Source of the DNA: CALVUJ01 sp045119835
GTDB taxonomy: Bacteria; Bacillota_I; Bacilli_A; RFN20; DUOF01
Assembly: GCA_045119835.1 (NCBI GenBank)
Contig: JBGVED010000060.1
Span: forward strand, 1 to 19,687
Reading direction: 5' to 3'
DNA length: 19,687 nucleotides
Positions within the stretch are counted from its first letter, which is position 1; every line of letters begins with the position of its first letter. The translations under genes and the position numbers were made by a program. The notes beneath the pieces were generated by a model. The model did not search any database. It worked only from the letters and a program-made list of their open reading frames with translations, and was not told the DNA's origin. Positions 6,851-15,369 of the stretch are shown piece after piece.

Positions 6851-7237
6851 ATGGGAAAACACATTATAAATGAAATCATTTTAGATGATTGTGGAAATGA
6901 TACATCAAAAAAAATAATTTTTGTATTTGATAAAGAATTTGTTGGAGATAAAGAAGATTTAAATAATCTTAAATTGTTTAAAAAATTATCAGAAATTTAC
7001 GCTGAAAAAGAAAATAAAAATGTTAAATATGAAATAGATTTTGTTGCAAAAGAAGAAGCAGTAAAAAGAATGGGAAATAGAATTTTAACAGATGGTTTTA
7101 TTGTTGGAACGGGTAATTCTTTAGATTTATTAAATTTATACCTTGCTAGTCACATGCATATCTTTGTTAAATTTAAAGATAATACGCTAATTGAAACAAA
7201 AAAATTAATTTCAGAATATAACAATTTAAAAAGATAA
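6851..7237 (+). CDS. unknown small protein C (128 aa), related to protein A
   Basis: Unrecognised soluble protein. ATG 6851 is chosen over the upstream in-frame GTG 6842, because GAGGTG (6839-6844) is an ideal Shine-Dalgarno 6 bases before it. The block NLKLFKKLSE (39-48), YE at 60-61, EE at 68-69 and NRILTD (76-81) mirrors small protein A, where NLYAFKQLVE, YE, ED and NCILND occur at the same spacing within one residue. A strand KKIIFVFDKEF lies near the start. The C-terminus LISEYNNLKR resembles the end of protein D. It lies 27 bases after the DUF421 gene and is probably co-transcribed with it and with protein D. Confidence 0.85.
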   Translation: MGKHIINEIILDDCGNDTSKKIIFVFDKEFVGDKEDLNNLKLFKKLSEIYAEKENKNVKYEIDFVAKEEAVKRMGNRILTDGFIVGTGNSLDLLNLYLASHMHIFVKFKDNTLIETKKLISEYNNLKR

Positions 7238-7255
7238 ACTTAAAGGAGATTTAGT

Positions 7256-7609
7256 ATGAAAAAATTATTAGTAAAAAAAGTGGATGTAAGTAATTATGAA
7301 GAAGAGCCATTCTTTATATTAGAAACTGTAAATAGAGATAATTTTGATTTTATCTATATAATTGAAGAATGCTGTGAAATCTATAAAAATATGCATGGAA
7401 AACATTATTTTTTTGAAGTAAAAGCAATTGACGAGGACAAAGCTAAAGAAATATATCCTCAATTACCTATTGGAGAACCAGAAACTCTATTAGCACATTA
7501 TATAAGAACACATTTTTCTGATTATACAAAATTAATAAAAAAAGATGAAGACTCATTAAATATTGCAAAACAAATAATTAAGGAATATAAAGAAACTAAA
7601 AAAAGATAA
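7256..7609 (+). CDS. unknown small protein D (117 aa)
   Basis: Unrecognised soluble protein with the same outline as proteins A-C: strand MKKLLVKKVDV, strand EPFFILETV, a helix (FIYIIEECCEIYKNM), strand HYFFEVKAIDEDKAKEIYP at about 51-69, and a C-terminal helix AKQIIKEYKETKKR like that of protein C. A Cys-Cys pair sits in the first helix. AAAGGAGATTTAGT gives a strong Shine-Dalgarno. It follows protein C by 18 bases and ends at a bidirectional terminator shared with the convergent flippase gene. Confidence 0.82.
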   Translation: MKKLLVKKVDVSNYEEEPFFILETVNRDNFDFIYIIEECCEIYKNMHGKHYFFEVKAIDEDKAKEIYPQLPIGEPETLLAHYIRTHFSDYTKLIKKDEDSLNIAKQIIKEYKETKKR

Positions 7610-7611
7610 AA

Positions 7612-8940
7612 TTAAGATGCTTTATCACAAGCATCTTTTTTATTTAGATTTTTAAATATAATAATACCAAAAATTATAACAAGCGATACAAAAGATATAG
7701 ATGTAGATATTGCTACCCCCATCATTTTTAATGCCGGTAATAAAATAAATAATAACCCAATTCTAAGCGCAGATGTTAAAACATCATAAAACATTATTTC
7801 TTTAGTTTTTCCAAGAGCTGTCATTGCACTAATAAAAGGAGATTCTAAATAGTACAAGATAAAAGGTATTGCAAATAGTCTAACATAATTAGCACCAGTA
7901 CTGCTACCATACAAAAGAGTCATAAGTTGATTAGGGAATATAAACATAACTATTGAAAAAAAAGCTCCTATAATTAATGATGTTAACGATAATGAAACAA
8001 ACAATTTTTTTGCTTCATTCATATTTCCTTTAGTAATAGAGCTTGTCATCGGTTGTAATAGCACTCTTCCAAAAGCATTAGCAAAAAATCCAGGCATTAA
8101 AAGTAAAGGCATCGCATATCCAGATAAAATACCATAGTCTAAAGTAATAGCATCATTACTCATTCCTACCTTCAATAATATATTCGTTATAATTATTGGT
8201 TCTAACATATAGGCAATAGAGCCAATAAGTTTTCCTCCAGTTAATGGTAATGACATATTTAAAATGTCTTTTGTTTCTAAATTTTCTTCATTTAAAATTC
8301 CATTAAATAATTTTTTCGTTTTAGATTTTAAGTTCTTTAAAGATACTATCATGTGAGTAAGAGAAAAAACTTCACCCATGCACATGCTCAAAATTGCAGC
8401 ATAAGCTCCATAGGCAGCACCTCCTTTAATAAAGAAACCACCAAATAGTAAAATAAAAGTTATTCTTGCTATTTCCTCACTTACCTGCGAATATGCTGTT
8501 ATCTCAATTTTGCCAATTCCAGAATAATATCCTTTTAGTAACCCTCCTAAACTTATAAGAGGAATTAAAAGAGCTAATGCATTTATTGCGTATACAGTTT
8601 TTTCGTTTTTTAATATATTAGAAGCAATAAAAGGAGCAAAAGAAATTATTATTATCATAAAAATGCTATTAATAATTAAAGAAATAATAGAAGAGGTTAT
8701 TATTATGTTTTTGGTTTTATTTGGATTTTGAGCAATTAATTTATTTATACAGGTTGGTAAACTTAATTGAATTACATTTATAAAAAATACTGCAGAAGGC
8801 ATAACAAGCATATATATTCCCATACTTTCTTGTCCAATTGTTCTAGCAGTAGCTATTCTTCCTATAGTAGATAAAATTTTTGTAATAAACCCTACAAATA
8901 AAAGACTTAAAGTAGATTTAATAATTTTCTTTTTTAGCAT
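7612..8940 (-). CDS. spoVB: SpoVB/MurJ-like MOP-superfamily lipid flippase
   Basis: The 442-residue polytopic membrane protein has about 12 hydrophobic helices. The N-terminal signature GRIATARTIGQESMGIYML is characteristic of the SpoVB/polysaccharide-exporter branch, and GLLKGYYSGIGKIE and QVSEEIARI are further family blocks. Members move lipid-linked cell-wall or polysaccharide precursors across the membrane; SpoVB itself acts in spore cortex synthesis but homologues exist in non-spore formers. Bacillus SpoVB is about 518 residues, so this copy is shorter. The start has Shine-Dalgarno AAAGGTGG. Position next to secDF matches Bacillus, but the gene is inverted here. The substrate cannot be told from sequence. 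Confidence 0.85.
   Translation of the reverse strand: MLKKKIIKSTLSLLFVGFITKILSTIGRIATARTIGQESMGIYMLVMPSAVFFINVIQLSLPTCINKLIAQNPNKTKNIIITSSIISLIINSIFMIIIISFAPFIASNILKNEKTVYAINALALLIPLISLGGLLKGYYSGIGKIEITAYSQVSEEIARITFILLFGGFFIKGGAAYGAYAAILSMCMGEVFSLTHMIVSLKNLKSKTKKLFNGILNEENLETKDILNMSLPLTGGKLIGSIAYMLEPIIITNILLKVGMSNDAITLDYGILSGYAMPLLLMPGFFANAFGRVLLQPMTSSITKGNMNEAKKLFVSLSLTSLIIGAFFSIVMFIFPNQLMTLLYGSSTGANYVRLFAIPFILYYLESPFISAMTALGKTKEIMFYDVLTSALRIGLLFILLPALKMMGVAISTSISFVSLVIIFGIIIFKNLNKKDACDKAS
7614..7642. terminator. bidirectional intrinsic terminator between convergent genes
   Basis: AAGATGCTT (7614-7622) and AAGCATCTT (7629-7637) form a perfect 9-bp stem with loop TATCAC. A T run follows on the plus strand. 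On the minus strand the hairpin is followed by a T-rich tract (AATTTTATCTTTTTTTAG). The stem overlaps the last codons of the minus-strand flippase gene. Confidence 0.85.
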
Positions 8941-8958
8941 AAAATTCCACCTTTCTTA

Positions 8959-9030
8959 TTGATTAAGTTAGTATAATTTGGTAAAGTATAAGGGCATGTA
9001 ATGTTGTTTAATATTGCTATATATTAAAAT
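8959..9030. promoter_or_regulatory. divergent promoter region of spoVB and secDF
   Basis: The 137-base gap must hold both promoters. For secDF a weak candidate is TTGATT (8959-8964), 17 bases, TAAAGT (8982-8987). For spoVB, minus-strand TATACT (8990-8985) with TATTAA 17 bases upstream is a weak candidate, and a second minus-strand TATACT is at 8975-8970. None is strong and the two sets overlap. Confidence 0.3.
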
Positions 9031-9077
9031 AAATGTTTATTAGTGCAGTTTTAGAACACTTGTCGAGGAGGAATAAA

Positions 9078-11411
9078 ATGAAAAAAAGAGTATTTTCATT
9101 TATAGTCATGTTAGTTACTTTAGTTGCTGTTATTGCTTTTGGTGCACCAAACATAAAGAATAATAGTAAAACAGGAATGGAGTTCAATGGAGGATTTGAT
9201 ATCCTTTATAAAATTAATAGTGAAGATGAAAGCATATCAAATAAAGAATTAGCAAAAACAGCTGCTGAGGGTATTGAAAAAAGATTAGATATCGCTAATA
9301 CTATAGATCCTATTGTTAGTGTAGAGGGCGGAGAATACGTTCGTGTTACTGTTAGCGCATCAAACCAAATAGTAGCTGATGAAATTAGGGATGTCATTGA
9401 AAATAATGCTGAAATCTCCTTTAGAGATTTTGAAAATAATTTACTTGCTACAGGAGATCAAATTTTAAAAGATGTAGGTGCAACTTTAAGTGATGAACTA
9501 AGTCAAGATGGATATCCAATAATTCTTCTTAATATTAAAGATACTGCTTTACTTGGTGAAATAACTGAAAGTGTAAGTTCCTTAAGTGATACACATTTAG
9601 TTGTATGGTTAGGATTTGAAGAAGGTGATGATTATGCTAATCTTGAAACAGATGCAAGCGTTGCTAAAAAAATAATCTATAACGCAACTGTATCATCAAA
9701 ATTAGATACAGATACTATTACAGTAACTGGTAACTTTACAAAAAGTGCTGCACAATCAACAGTTGATTTAATCAATTCAGGAACATTGAATTATAGTTTA
9801 GAAGTTCTTCAAATTTCTTCTATTGAAGATACTTATGCTAATGATTCATATAAAAAAGTATTAATAGCAAGTTTAATTGCCATAGTATTAGTTGTTGTAT
9901 TCTTAAGTTTAAATTATAAAATTGGTGGGTTAATATCATCATTAGTATTATTATTAAATACATTTGTTACTTTAACTTTATTTGTAACATTCAAAGGTAT
10001 TATAAATCAACAAACAATTGCTGCTTTAATCGTTGCAATCGGCATTGCAATAGATTCTATAATTGTTTTGTTTGAAAGAATTAATAGCGAAATATATAGT
10101 GGTAAAAATTCAGAAAGAGCATTAAATGAAGGATGCAAAAAATCAATTAACTCTATAGTTGATACAAATATTGTTATTCTTATAATGTCTCTAGTTATGT
10201 TCTTCTTAGGTAATAGTATTGCTAATTTTGCTTTATTATTATCATTATCTAGTGTATCTACATTAGTTATTATGACTATAGTTAATAAATTCTTCTTATC
10301 ATATGTTGTTAAGTTAAATAATAAGAACACTGTCTTTGGTGCTAAAAAATCTTATTTAGAAAACAAAGATGAATATTTATCTAAAAAGAATTCTCAATCT
10401 AGTCCTTTAAAAATTACTAAAAAGTATTTATTAGGTTGTGGTGCATTTACAGTTGTTGCTCTTGTTGTAATGTTAGTTTTACAATTAACAAGTGGTAGTA
10501 TGTTTAACTACAATAGTACAATCGCACAAAATAGTAGCATTACAATTATTTCAACTGAAAATAAATTATCTGACAACAATAAAATTATGGAATTTTTCGG
10601 AGAAAGTGATTTATCAATAGAATTATCTAGTATTAAAACCTCAGAAATAAAAGAAAACGGAGTAACAAAATATAAAATTGTAGTTACAACTGATGATATA
10701 ATAACAAGTAAAGAAAAAGACTTAAAAAATAAAGTTATAGATACATTTGGCGAAAATAAAGAATATATTGAAAACTACGAATTATACATTAACAATATTA
10801 CTCCAAAAGCTACGCAAGTATCTTTATTAAATGCATTGTATACAGCTGGAATTGGATTATTAATTGCTGGCATATATATCGCCATTAAATATCGTTACAG
10901 TTACGCTTTAGCAGCAATTGCTTCGATTGTTTCTACAATAGCATTAACTGCATTGTTCTTTGGTTTAACAAGAATTAAAATTGGTAGTGATATAATTATT
11001 GCAATTTATGCAATTTCTGTTTATGGATTAAATACACTTATTGTTACATTTAATAGATTAAAAGAAATGATGGGTAATAATACTAAAAAATATATTTCTA
11101 ATGAAGAAAGATATGATGCAGTTAAAAAATCTATTAATGCAATTCTTCCAAGAACTATTTTAACTACAATTGCTATTTCTATAATATCAGTTGTTTTACT
11201 AGCATTCTCATCAGTTATGAATTATAGCTTCTACATAGCACTTGTTGTTGGTTTAGTATTAAGTTCTATCAATGCAATAATTATAGCTAGCCAAATTTGG
11301 TTAATATTTGAAAAACTTAGCGATAAGAAAAAAAGAACATTTAAACCTAAAAAGAAAAACACAAAATTCAAAGAATTAGAAGAACAAGTATTTGTTGGAA
11401 TAAATGATTAA
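9078..11411 (+). CDS. secDF: fused protein translocase accessory subunit SecDF
   Basis: SecDF uses the proton gradient to pull secreted proteins from the SecYEG channel. The 777 residues start at ATG 9078 because GAGGAGGAA (9065-9073) precedes it, not at the in-frame ATG 9033. Residues 1-22 are TM1; 23-255 hold the SecD periplasmic domain (TGMEFNGGFDI at 32-42); 259-412 hold the SecD helices with GIAIDSIIVLFER containing Asp326 and NSIVDTN; 450-470 is the first SecF helix; 585-745 are the SecF helices. The SecF motif usually written YSINDTVVVFDR reads YGLNTLIVTFNR, losing the conserved Asp (Thr653), while Arg692 in LPRTILTT is kept. The SecF GG motif is also unclear. It is a stand-alone gene with its own terminator. 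Confidence 0.92.
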   Translation: MKKRVFSFIVMLVTLVAVIAFGAPNIKNNSKTGMEFNGGFDILYKINSEDESISNKELAKTAAEGIEKRLDIANTIDPIVSVEGGEYVRVTVSASNQIVADEIRDVIENNAEISFRDFENNLLATGDQILKDVGATLSDELSQDGYPIILLNIKDTALLGEITESVSSLSDTHLVVWLGFEEGDDYANLETDASVAKKIIYNATVSSKLDTDTITVTGNFTKSAAQSTVDLINSGTLNYSLEVLQISSIEDTYANDSYKKVLIASLIAIVLVVVFLSLNYKIGGLISSLVLLLNTFVTLTLFVTFKGIINQQTIAALIVAIGIAIDSIIVLFERINSEIYSGKNSERALNEGCKKSINSIVDTNIVILIMSLVMFFLGNSIANFALLLSLSSVSTLVIMTIVNKFFLSYVVKLNNKNTVFGAKKSYLENKDEYLSKKNSQSSPLKITKKYLLGCGAFTVVALVVMLVLQLTSGSMFNYNSTIAQNSSITIISTENKLSDNNKIMEFFGESDLSIELSSIKTSEIKENGVTKYKIVVTTDDIITSKEKDLKNKVIDTFGENKEYIENYELYINNITPKATQVSLLNALYTAGIGLLIAGIYIAIKYRYSYALAAIASIVSTIALTALFFGLTRIKIGSDIIIAIYAISVYGLNTLIVTFNRLKEMMGNNTKKYISNEERYDAVKKSINAILPRTILTTIAISIISVVLLAFSSVMNYSFYIALVVGLVLSSINAIIIASQIWLIFEKLSDKKKRTFKPKKKNTKFKELEEQVFVGIND

Positions 11412-11414
11412 TTT

Positions 11415-11440
11415 AAAGGAGAACCATTGGTTCTCTTTTT
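11415..11440 (+). terminator. intrinsic terminator of secDF
   Basis: GAGAACC (11419-11425) pairs with GGTTCTC (11429-11435), extended by A-T and G-T pairs, with loop ATT and a T5 tail to 11440. Confidence 0.85.
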
Positions 11441-11474
11441 GTTTGCCCAATAAAATGTACACTTGAAATACTAA

Positions 11475-11516
11475 AATAAATATAGGAGAGGATAATATAA
11501 TTAAACTATATTTATT
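11475..11516 (+). repeat. inverted repeat with a Shine-Dalgarno-like loop upstream of recJ
   Basis: AATAAATATAG (11475-11485) is the exact inverse of CTATATTTATT (11506-11516). The 20-base loop carries GGAGAGG and TATAAT (11496-11501). A 20-codon open frame from ATA/ATT at 11497-11500 to TAA 11559 follows the GGAGAGG but has no ATG, GTG or TTG, so it is not called as a gene. The hairpin is A/T-only apart from its base pair at the loop edge. Confidence 0.4.
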
Positions 11517-11578
11517 AGGCCAAAAAAAATTAAATAACTTAAAGAAAAATAATAAATAAAATTAGATATCTAATGTAT

Positions 11579-11606
11579 TTGAAATATCTTAAAAATATCT
11601 TAAAAT
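11579..11606 (+). promoter_or_regulatory. candidate promoter of recJ-relA-tlyA
   Basis: TTGAAA (11579-11584), a 16-base spacer and TAAAAT (11601-11606). The region contains a 10-base tandem repetition (AATATCTTAA twice, 11583-11602). The start codon at 11633 is about 20 bases from the predicted transcript start. Confidence 0.45.
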
Positions 11607-11632
11607 ATAAATGTAGATTTGGGGGAAATAGA

Positions 11633-13219
11633 ATGTATAAGGTGTTAGATGTAACTGGATATGAAGAATTAATGAATAAACACCATATTTCTTCTTTATT
11701 AGCAAAAGTTCTAATAAATAAGAAAATTCCTTTTACTAACAAAATAATCGAAAAAAGTCCTTATGATTATAAGAATATGGATAAAGTTGTAGGGATGATT
11801 TTAAAAAATATAAATGAGAAAAAAAAGATTGTAGTTTATGGAGACTATGATGCCGATGGAATATGTGCGACATCTATTTTAAAGAGAACTTTTGATTTAC
11901 TAAATTATGATATTGGATATTACTTACCAAATAGATATGAAGATGGATATGGATTAAATGTTAAAAGAGTCAATCAATTTCATGAAAAAGGATACTCTCT
12001 TATCATATGTGTTGATAATGGAATTAAAGCATATGAGGCCATTGAAGAAGCCAAAAAACTAAATATGGATGTTATAGTATTAGATCATCATCAAAATGAT
12101 CAAGATTTACCATCTTTCGATTTATATTTACATCCCCAATACTCCTCATTTTCTGATTATAATATGTGTGGTGCTAGTATTTGCTATTACTTATCTAAAG
12201 CCTTACTTGCAAAAGAAGATGAAATATGTCTTGCTTTAGCCGGTATTGCAACTATTGGCGATGTTATGCCTCTTGTTGAACAAAATAAACTTATTGTAAG
12301 TAAAGCACTTTCATACTTAAATAAAAAGAAATATAAAGCAATAGATTTACTTAATATAAAAAACAAACCTTATACAGAAAATATGTTATCAATGCAAATT
12401 GTTCCTCGCCTTAATTCAATTGGTAGAATATGCAAAGGGAATACTATAAATAATCTAGTAAAATACTTAACTAGTGATGATGAAAAAGATTTGATGGAAT
12501 TTTCTAAATTTATTGAAAAAACGAATAATAATAGAAAAGAAATGGCTGATTTTTATTTACAAAAATTAGATAAAGGTTATTATGATGAGAAAATAATCAT
12601 TGAAAAAGACGATGAAATGTTAGAAGGAATAAATGGCATAATAGCAGGTAAATTATCAGAAAAATACAATATGCCTTGCATTATATTTTCTCTTGATGAA
12701 AATAAAGTTAACTATAAAGGAAGTGCTAGATCCGTTGAAGGTGTTAGCATCATAGATTTATTTAATAAAAATAATTATATAAAAGTATGTGGTGGTCATG
12801 AAGGTGCTGGAGGGCTAACAGTAGAAAAAGAAAATTATGAAAACTTTGTTAATTCAATAAAAAAGGACTGTAAGAATAATGAATACAAAGAAAACATTCT
12901 AGAAGTAATAGAAATTACTAAAGATGAAATAACTTTAAAGGCCTATCAAGATCTACAAAAAATAGCGCCTTTTGGTCAAGATAATGAAATACCACTATTT
13001 CTTTTAAAAAATTATGATTGTAAAAATTATAATGTAAGCAGAGACGGAAAGCATGTCCTACTTAAACTAACTGATATAGCAAATTTAACAGCATTTAACA
13101 TGGTAAAAGATTTAAAACAAAATTGTACATGTTATGATTTGATTTTTAATTTGGAATTAAATAACTTGTATAACAATAAAATTACATGTAATTGTAAAAA
13201 AATGGAGGTAAAAGAATAA
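11633..13219 (+). CDS. recJ: single-stranded-DNA-specific 5'-3' exonuclease RecJ
   Basis: RecJ degrades single-stranded DNA 5' to 3' in recombination and mismatch or base excision repair. Metal-binding DHH motifs are present: VVYGDYDADG (67-76), ICVDNG (125-130), DHHQ (151-154) and TIGD (207-210). The DHHA1 motif GGHEGAGGL (387-395) and GSARS (363-367) follow. At 528 residues it is a compact RecJ; Bacillus RecJ is near 780, so the C-terminal extension is largely absent while the nuclease core and OB-like tail remain. ATG 11633 follows GGGGGAA and is preferred over the in-frame ATG 11573, which has no Shine-Dalgarno. Its TAA overlaps the relA ATG by one base. Confidence 0.95.
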   Translation: MYKVLDVTGYEELMNKHHISSLLAKVLINKKIPFTNKIIEKSPYDYKNMDKVVGMILKNINEKKKIVVYGDYDADGICATSILKRTFDLLNYDIGYYLPNRYEDGYGLNVKRVNQFHEKGYSLIICVDNGIKAYEAIEEAKKLNMDVIVLDHHQNDQDLPSFDLYLHPQYSSFSDYNMCGASICYYLSKALLAKEDEICLALAGIATIGDVMPLVEQNKLIVSKALSYLNKKKYKAIDLLNIKNKPYTENMLSMQIVPRLNSIGRICKGNTINNLVKYLTSDDEKDLMEFSKFIEKTNNNRKEMADFYLQKLDKGYYDEKIIIEKDDEMLEGINGIIAGKLSEKYNMPCIIFSLDENKVNYKGSARSVEGVSIIDLFNKNNYIKVCGGHEGAGGLTVEKENYENFVNSIKKDCKNNEYKENILEVIEITKDEITLKAYQDLQKIAPFGQDNEIPLFLLKNYDCKNYNVSRDGKHVLLKLTDIANLTAFNMVKDLKQNCTCYDLIFNLELNNLYNNKITCNCKKMEVKE

Positions 13220-15369
13220 TGTTTGAACAAATAAAAGAAAAAATAAGTGAATACTTAACAAATGAAGAAGTAGAGTTATTTGAAAAGTGTTATAAAGAAT
13301 CTACAAAAGAATATGCTAACAAAATGTTTTTAGGAAAAATCAACACTCTAGAATACATAAGCAATGTCCTTTTTTCATTAACTAAATATCACGTTGCAAT
13401 TGAAAGTTTACTTTCTTGTTTGCTATTAAAAACTGATAATATAAATTATAACTATATTACTAGTGAATATGGTGAAGATACAAGCATAATGCTAGAAGCC
13501 CTAGTTAGAATAGATAATGTTAAAGAAAAAACAAATTATACAATAGACAATGAAAACTATAGAAAAATATTTGTAGCACTTGCAAAAGACTATAATGTTT
13601 TAATTATAAGATTAATAATGCAACAAGAATTAATGAAATACTTAGATTTATTTGAAGAAGAATTCCAAATAAATGTTGCAAAAGAAACATTAGATGTTTA
13701 CTCACCAATTGCTCATAGACTTGGTATGCATAAAATAAAAACATTCTTAGAAAACACCTCTATTTACTATTTAGAAAGAGAAAAATATTTATATATTCAA
13801 GATATGCTTAAACAAAGAAGTGAAGAGAGACAAAATAAAGTAGACAATATGATTGAAAAGATAAAAAAACTTCTTCATGAACACAATATTCCTTATTATA
13901 GTATTAAAGGAAGGCCAAAAGAAATTTATAGTATTTATAAAAAAATGGTTAATAAACATTTAGAATTTGATGAACTATATGATTTATTAGCTCTAAGAGT
14001 TATAACGGAAACTGACGTAAACTGCTATGAAATATTAGGCTATATTCATGCTGTATATAAACCAATAAGTGGTAGATTTAAAGACTATATTGCAGTCCCA
14101 AAAAGAAATATGTATCAATCATTACATACAAGTATAATAGCAGACGATGGTAATATTTATGAAATCCAAATTAGAACTAAAAAAATGGATGAATGGGCAG
14201 AAAGCGGAGTTGCTGCACACTGGAAATATAAAGAAGGAGATAAAGGAAATAAAGAAGAAATTGAAGAGAAACTTCATTTCTTTAGAGAATTTATTGAAGC
14301 TAACGAAGAAACTAAAGATAAAGAAGAATACGTAGAAAATTTGAAAAAAGAAGTTTTTGAATCAAGTATTTATGTAATGTCTCCTAGAGGAAAAGTAGTA
14401 GAACTACCAGTTGGAGCTTGTCCAATTGATTTTGCTTATAGAATTCATAGTAACGTTGGCCATAGTTGTGTAGGAGCGCTAGTAAATGGTGTAATGGTTC
14501 CAATAAATAGCGAACTAAAAACAGGCGATATAATAGAAATTAAAACATCTAAATTACATACTTCCCCAAGTGAAGGATGGTTACAATTTGTAAAAACAAG
14601 TAACGCTAAAAACTATATAAGAAAAGCCTTACAAAAGAAAAATGCTGCAGAAAACAAAGAGGAATTAGTAAATAGAGGAGAATCTTTATTACTTGAAGAA
14701 GCAAGAGAGAGAAATGTAAGTGAGAAAGATATAAATGAAGTGTTTGAAGATGTATCATTCCTTCAACAATTTGGTGTAAATAAAGTTGAGGATTTATACT
14801 TAGTTATTGCTAATCGAGCAGTAAATCCAATCAATGTAGTAGAGAAAATAAAAGCTAAGAAAACGGCTAAAAATGTACCTGCTTTTGAATTTAAAAAACC
14901 TAATATAAAAGCTTCTAATAGTGAAGGAGTAATGGTAAGAGGAATAGATTCTATAAAAGTAGAATTATCACAATGTTGTTGCCCAATTCCAGGAGACCCA
15001 ATTATTGGTTACATTTCTAGAGGAAAAGGGGTAAAAGTACATAGAGCTAATTGCCCAACTTTAAAAAATTTACAATCTAGATTCATCGATGTAGAATGGG
15101 ATCCTAATGTAGTTAACAATGTTTTACATCAAGTAGATTTAATTATTAGAGCAAGCGATCGCACTAATTTATTAATTGAAATAATGAATACCTTAAGTAC
15201 TTTAAAAATCACTCCGCTTGAGTTAAATGCTGTATCTCACAAAGAAAATTTAAATGCCTCTGTTCACTTGTCAATTATGGTAAAAGATGGCGAACATTAT
15301 CAAAGCGTAGAAAATTCTCTAAGAAATGTTAAAGGTGTTTTTGAAGTAGAAAGGACTGCTCGAAACTAA
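13219..15369 (+). CDS. relA: Rel/RelA (p)ppGpp synthetase with a degenerate hydrolase domain
   Basis: This 716-residue long RSH protein makes (p)ppGpp on starved ribosomes. The order is pseudo-HD domain (1-195), synthetase (about 220-345), TGS (382-445), helical linker, Cys-rich zinc-finger-like domain (SQCCCPIPGD at 584-593, HRANCP at 608-613) and ACT (638-716). Synthetase motifs are intact: GRPKEIYSIYKKM, YDLLALRVI, GRFKDYIAVPKRNMYQSLHT (RxKD type) and YEIQIRTKKMDEWAE. In the hydrolase domain the usual ALLHDVVEDT reads CLLLKTDNIN (67-76) and KLADRLHNM reads RLIMQQELM (131-139), so all metal-binding and catalytic residues are lost. It should therefore synthesise but not degrade the alarmone. 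GGAGGT lies ahead of its start inside recJ. Confidence 0.93.
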   Translation: MFEQIKEKISEYLTNEEVELFEKCYKESTKEYANKMFLGKINTLEYISNVLFSLTKYHVAIESLLSCLLLKTDNINYNYITSEYGEDTSIMLEALVRIDNVKEKTNYTIDNENYRKIFVALAKDYNVLIIRLIMQQELMKYLDLFEEEFQINVAKETLDVYSPIAHRLGMHKIKTFLENTSIYYLEREKYLYIQDMLKQRSEERQNKVDNMIEKIKKLLHEHNIPYYSIKGRPKEIYSIYKKMVNKHLEFDELYDLLALRVITETDVNCYEILGYIHAVYKPISGRFKDYIAVPKRNMYQSLHTSIIADDGNIYEIQIRTKKMDEWAESGVAAHWKYKEGDKGNKEEIEEKLHFFREFIEANEETKDKEEYVENLKKEVFESSIYVMSPRGKVVELPVGACPIDFAYRIHSNVGHSCVGALVNGVMVPINSELKTGDIIEIKTSKLHTSPSEGWLQFVKTSNAKNYIRKALQKKNAAENKEELVNRGESLLLEEARERNVSEKDINEVFEDVSFLQQFGVNKVEDLYLVIANRAVNPINVVEKIKAKKTAKNVPAFEFKKPNIKASNSEGVMVRGIDSIKVELSQCCCPIPGDPIIGYISRGKGVKVHRANCPTLKNLQSRFIDVEWDPNVVNNVLHQVDLIIRASDRTNLLIEIMNTLSTLKITPLELNAVSHKENLNASVHLSIMVKDGEHYQSVENSLRNVKGVFEVERTARN

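Noticed and set aside
9033..9077. Upstream in-frame start of secDF adding 15 residues
   Set aside because: It has no Shine-Dalgarno, whereas GAGGAGG directly precedes ATG 9078, which opens on a normal Lys-rich membrane signal.
11497..11559. 20-codon frame after GGAGAGG upstream of recJ
   Set aside because: It has no ATG, GTG or TTG start (only ATA/ATT) and the peptide is low-complexity Lys/Asn/Leu, so it is not called as a gene.
11573..11632. Upstream in-frame start of recJ adding 20 residues
   Set aside because: It overlaps the predicted promoter and has no Shine-Dalgarno; GGGGGAA precedes ATG 11633.
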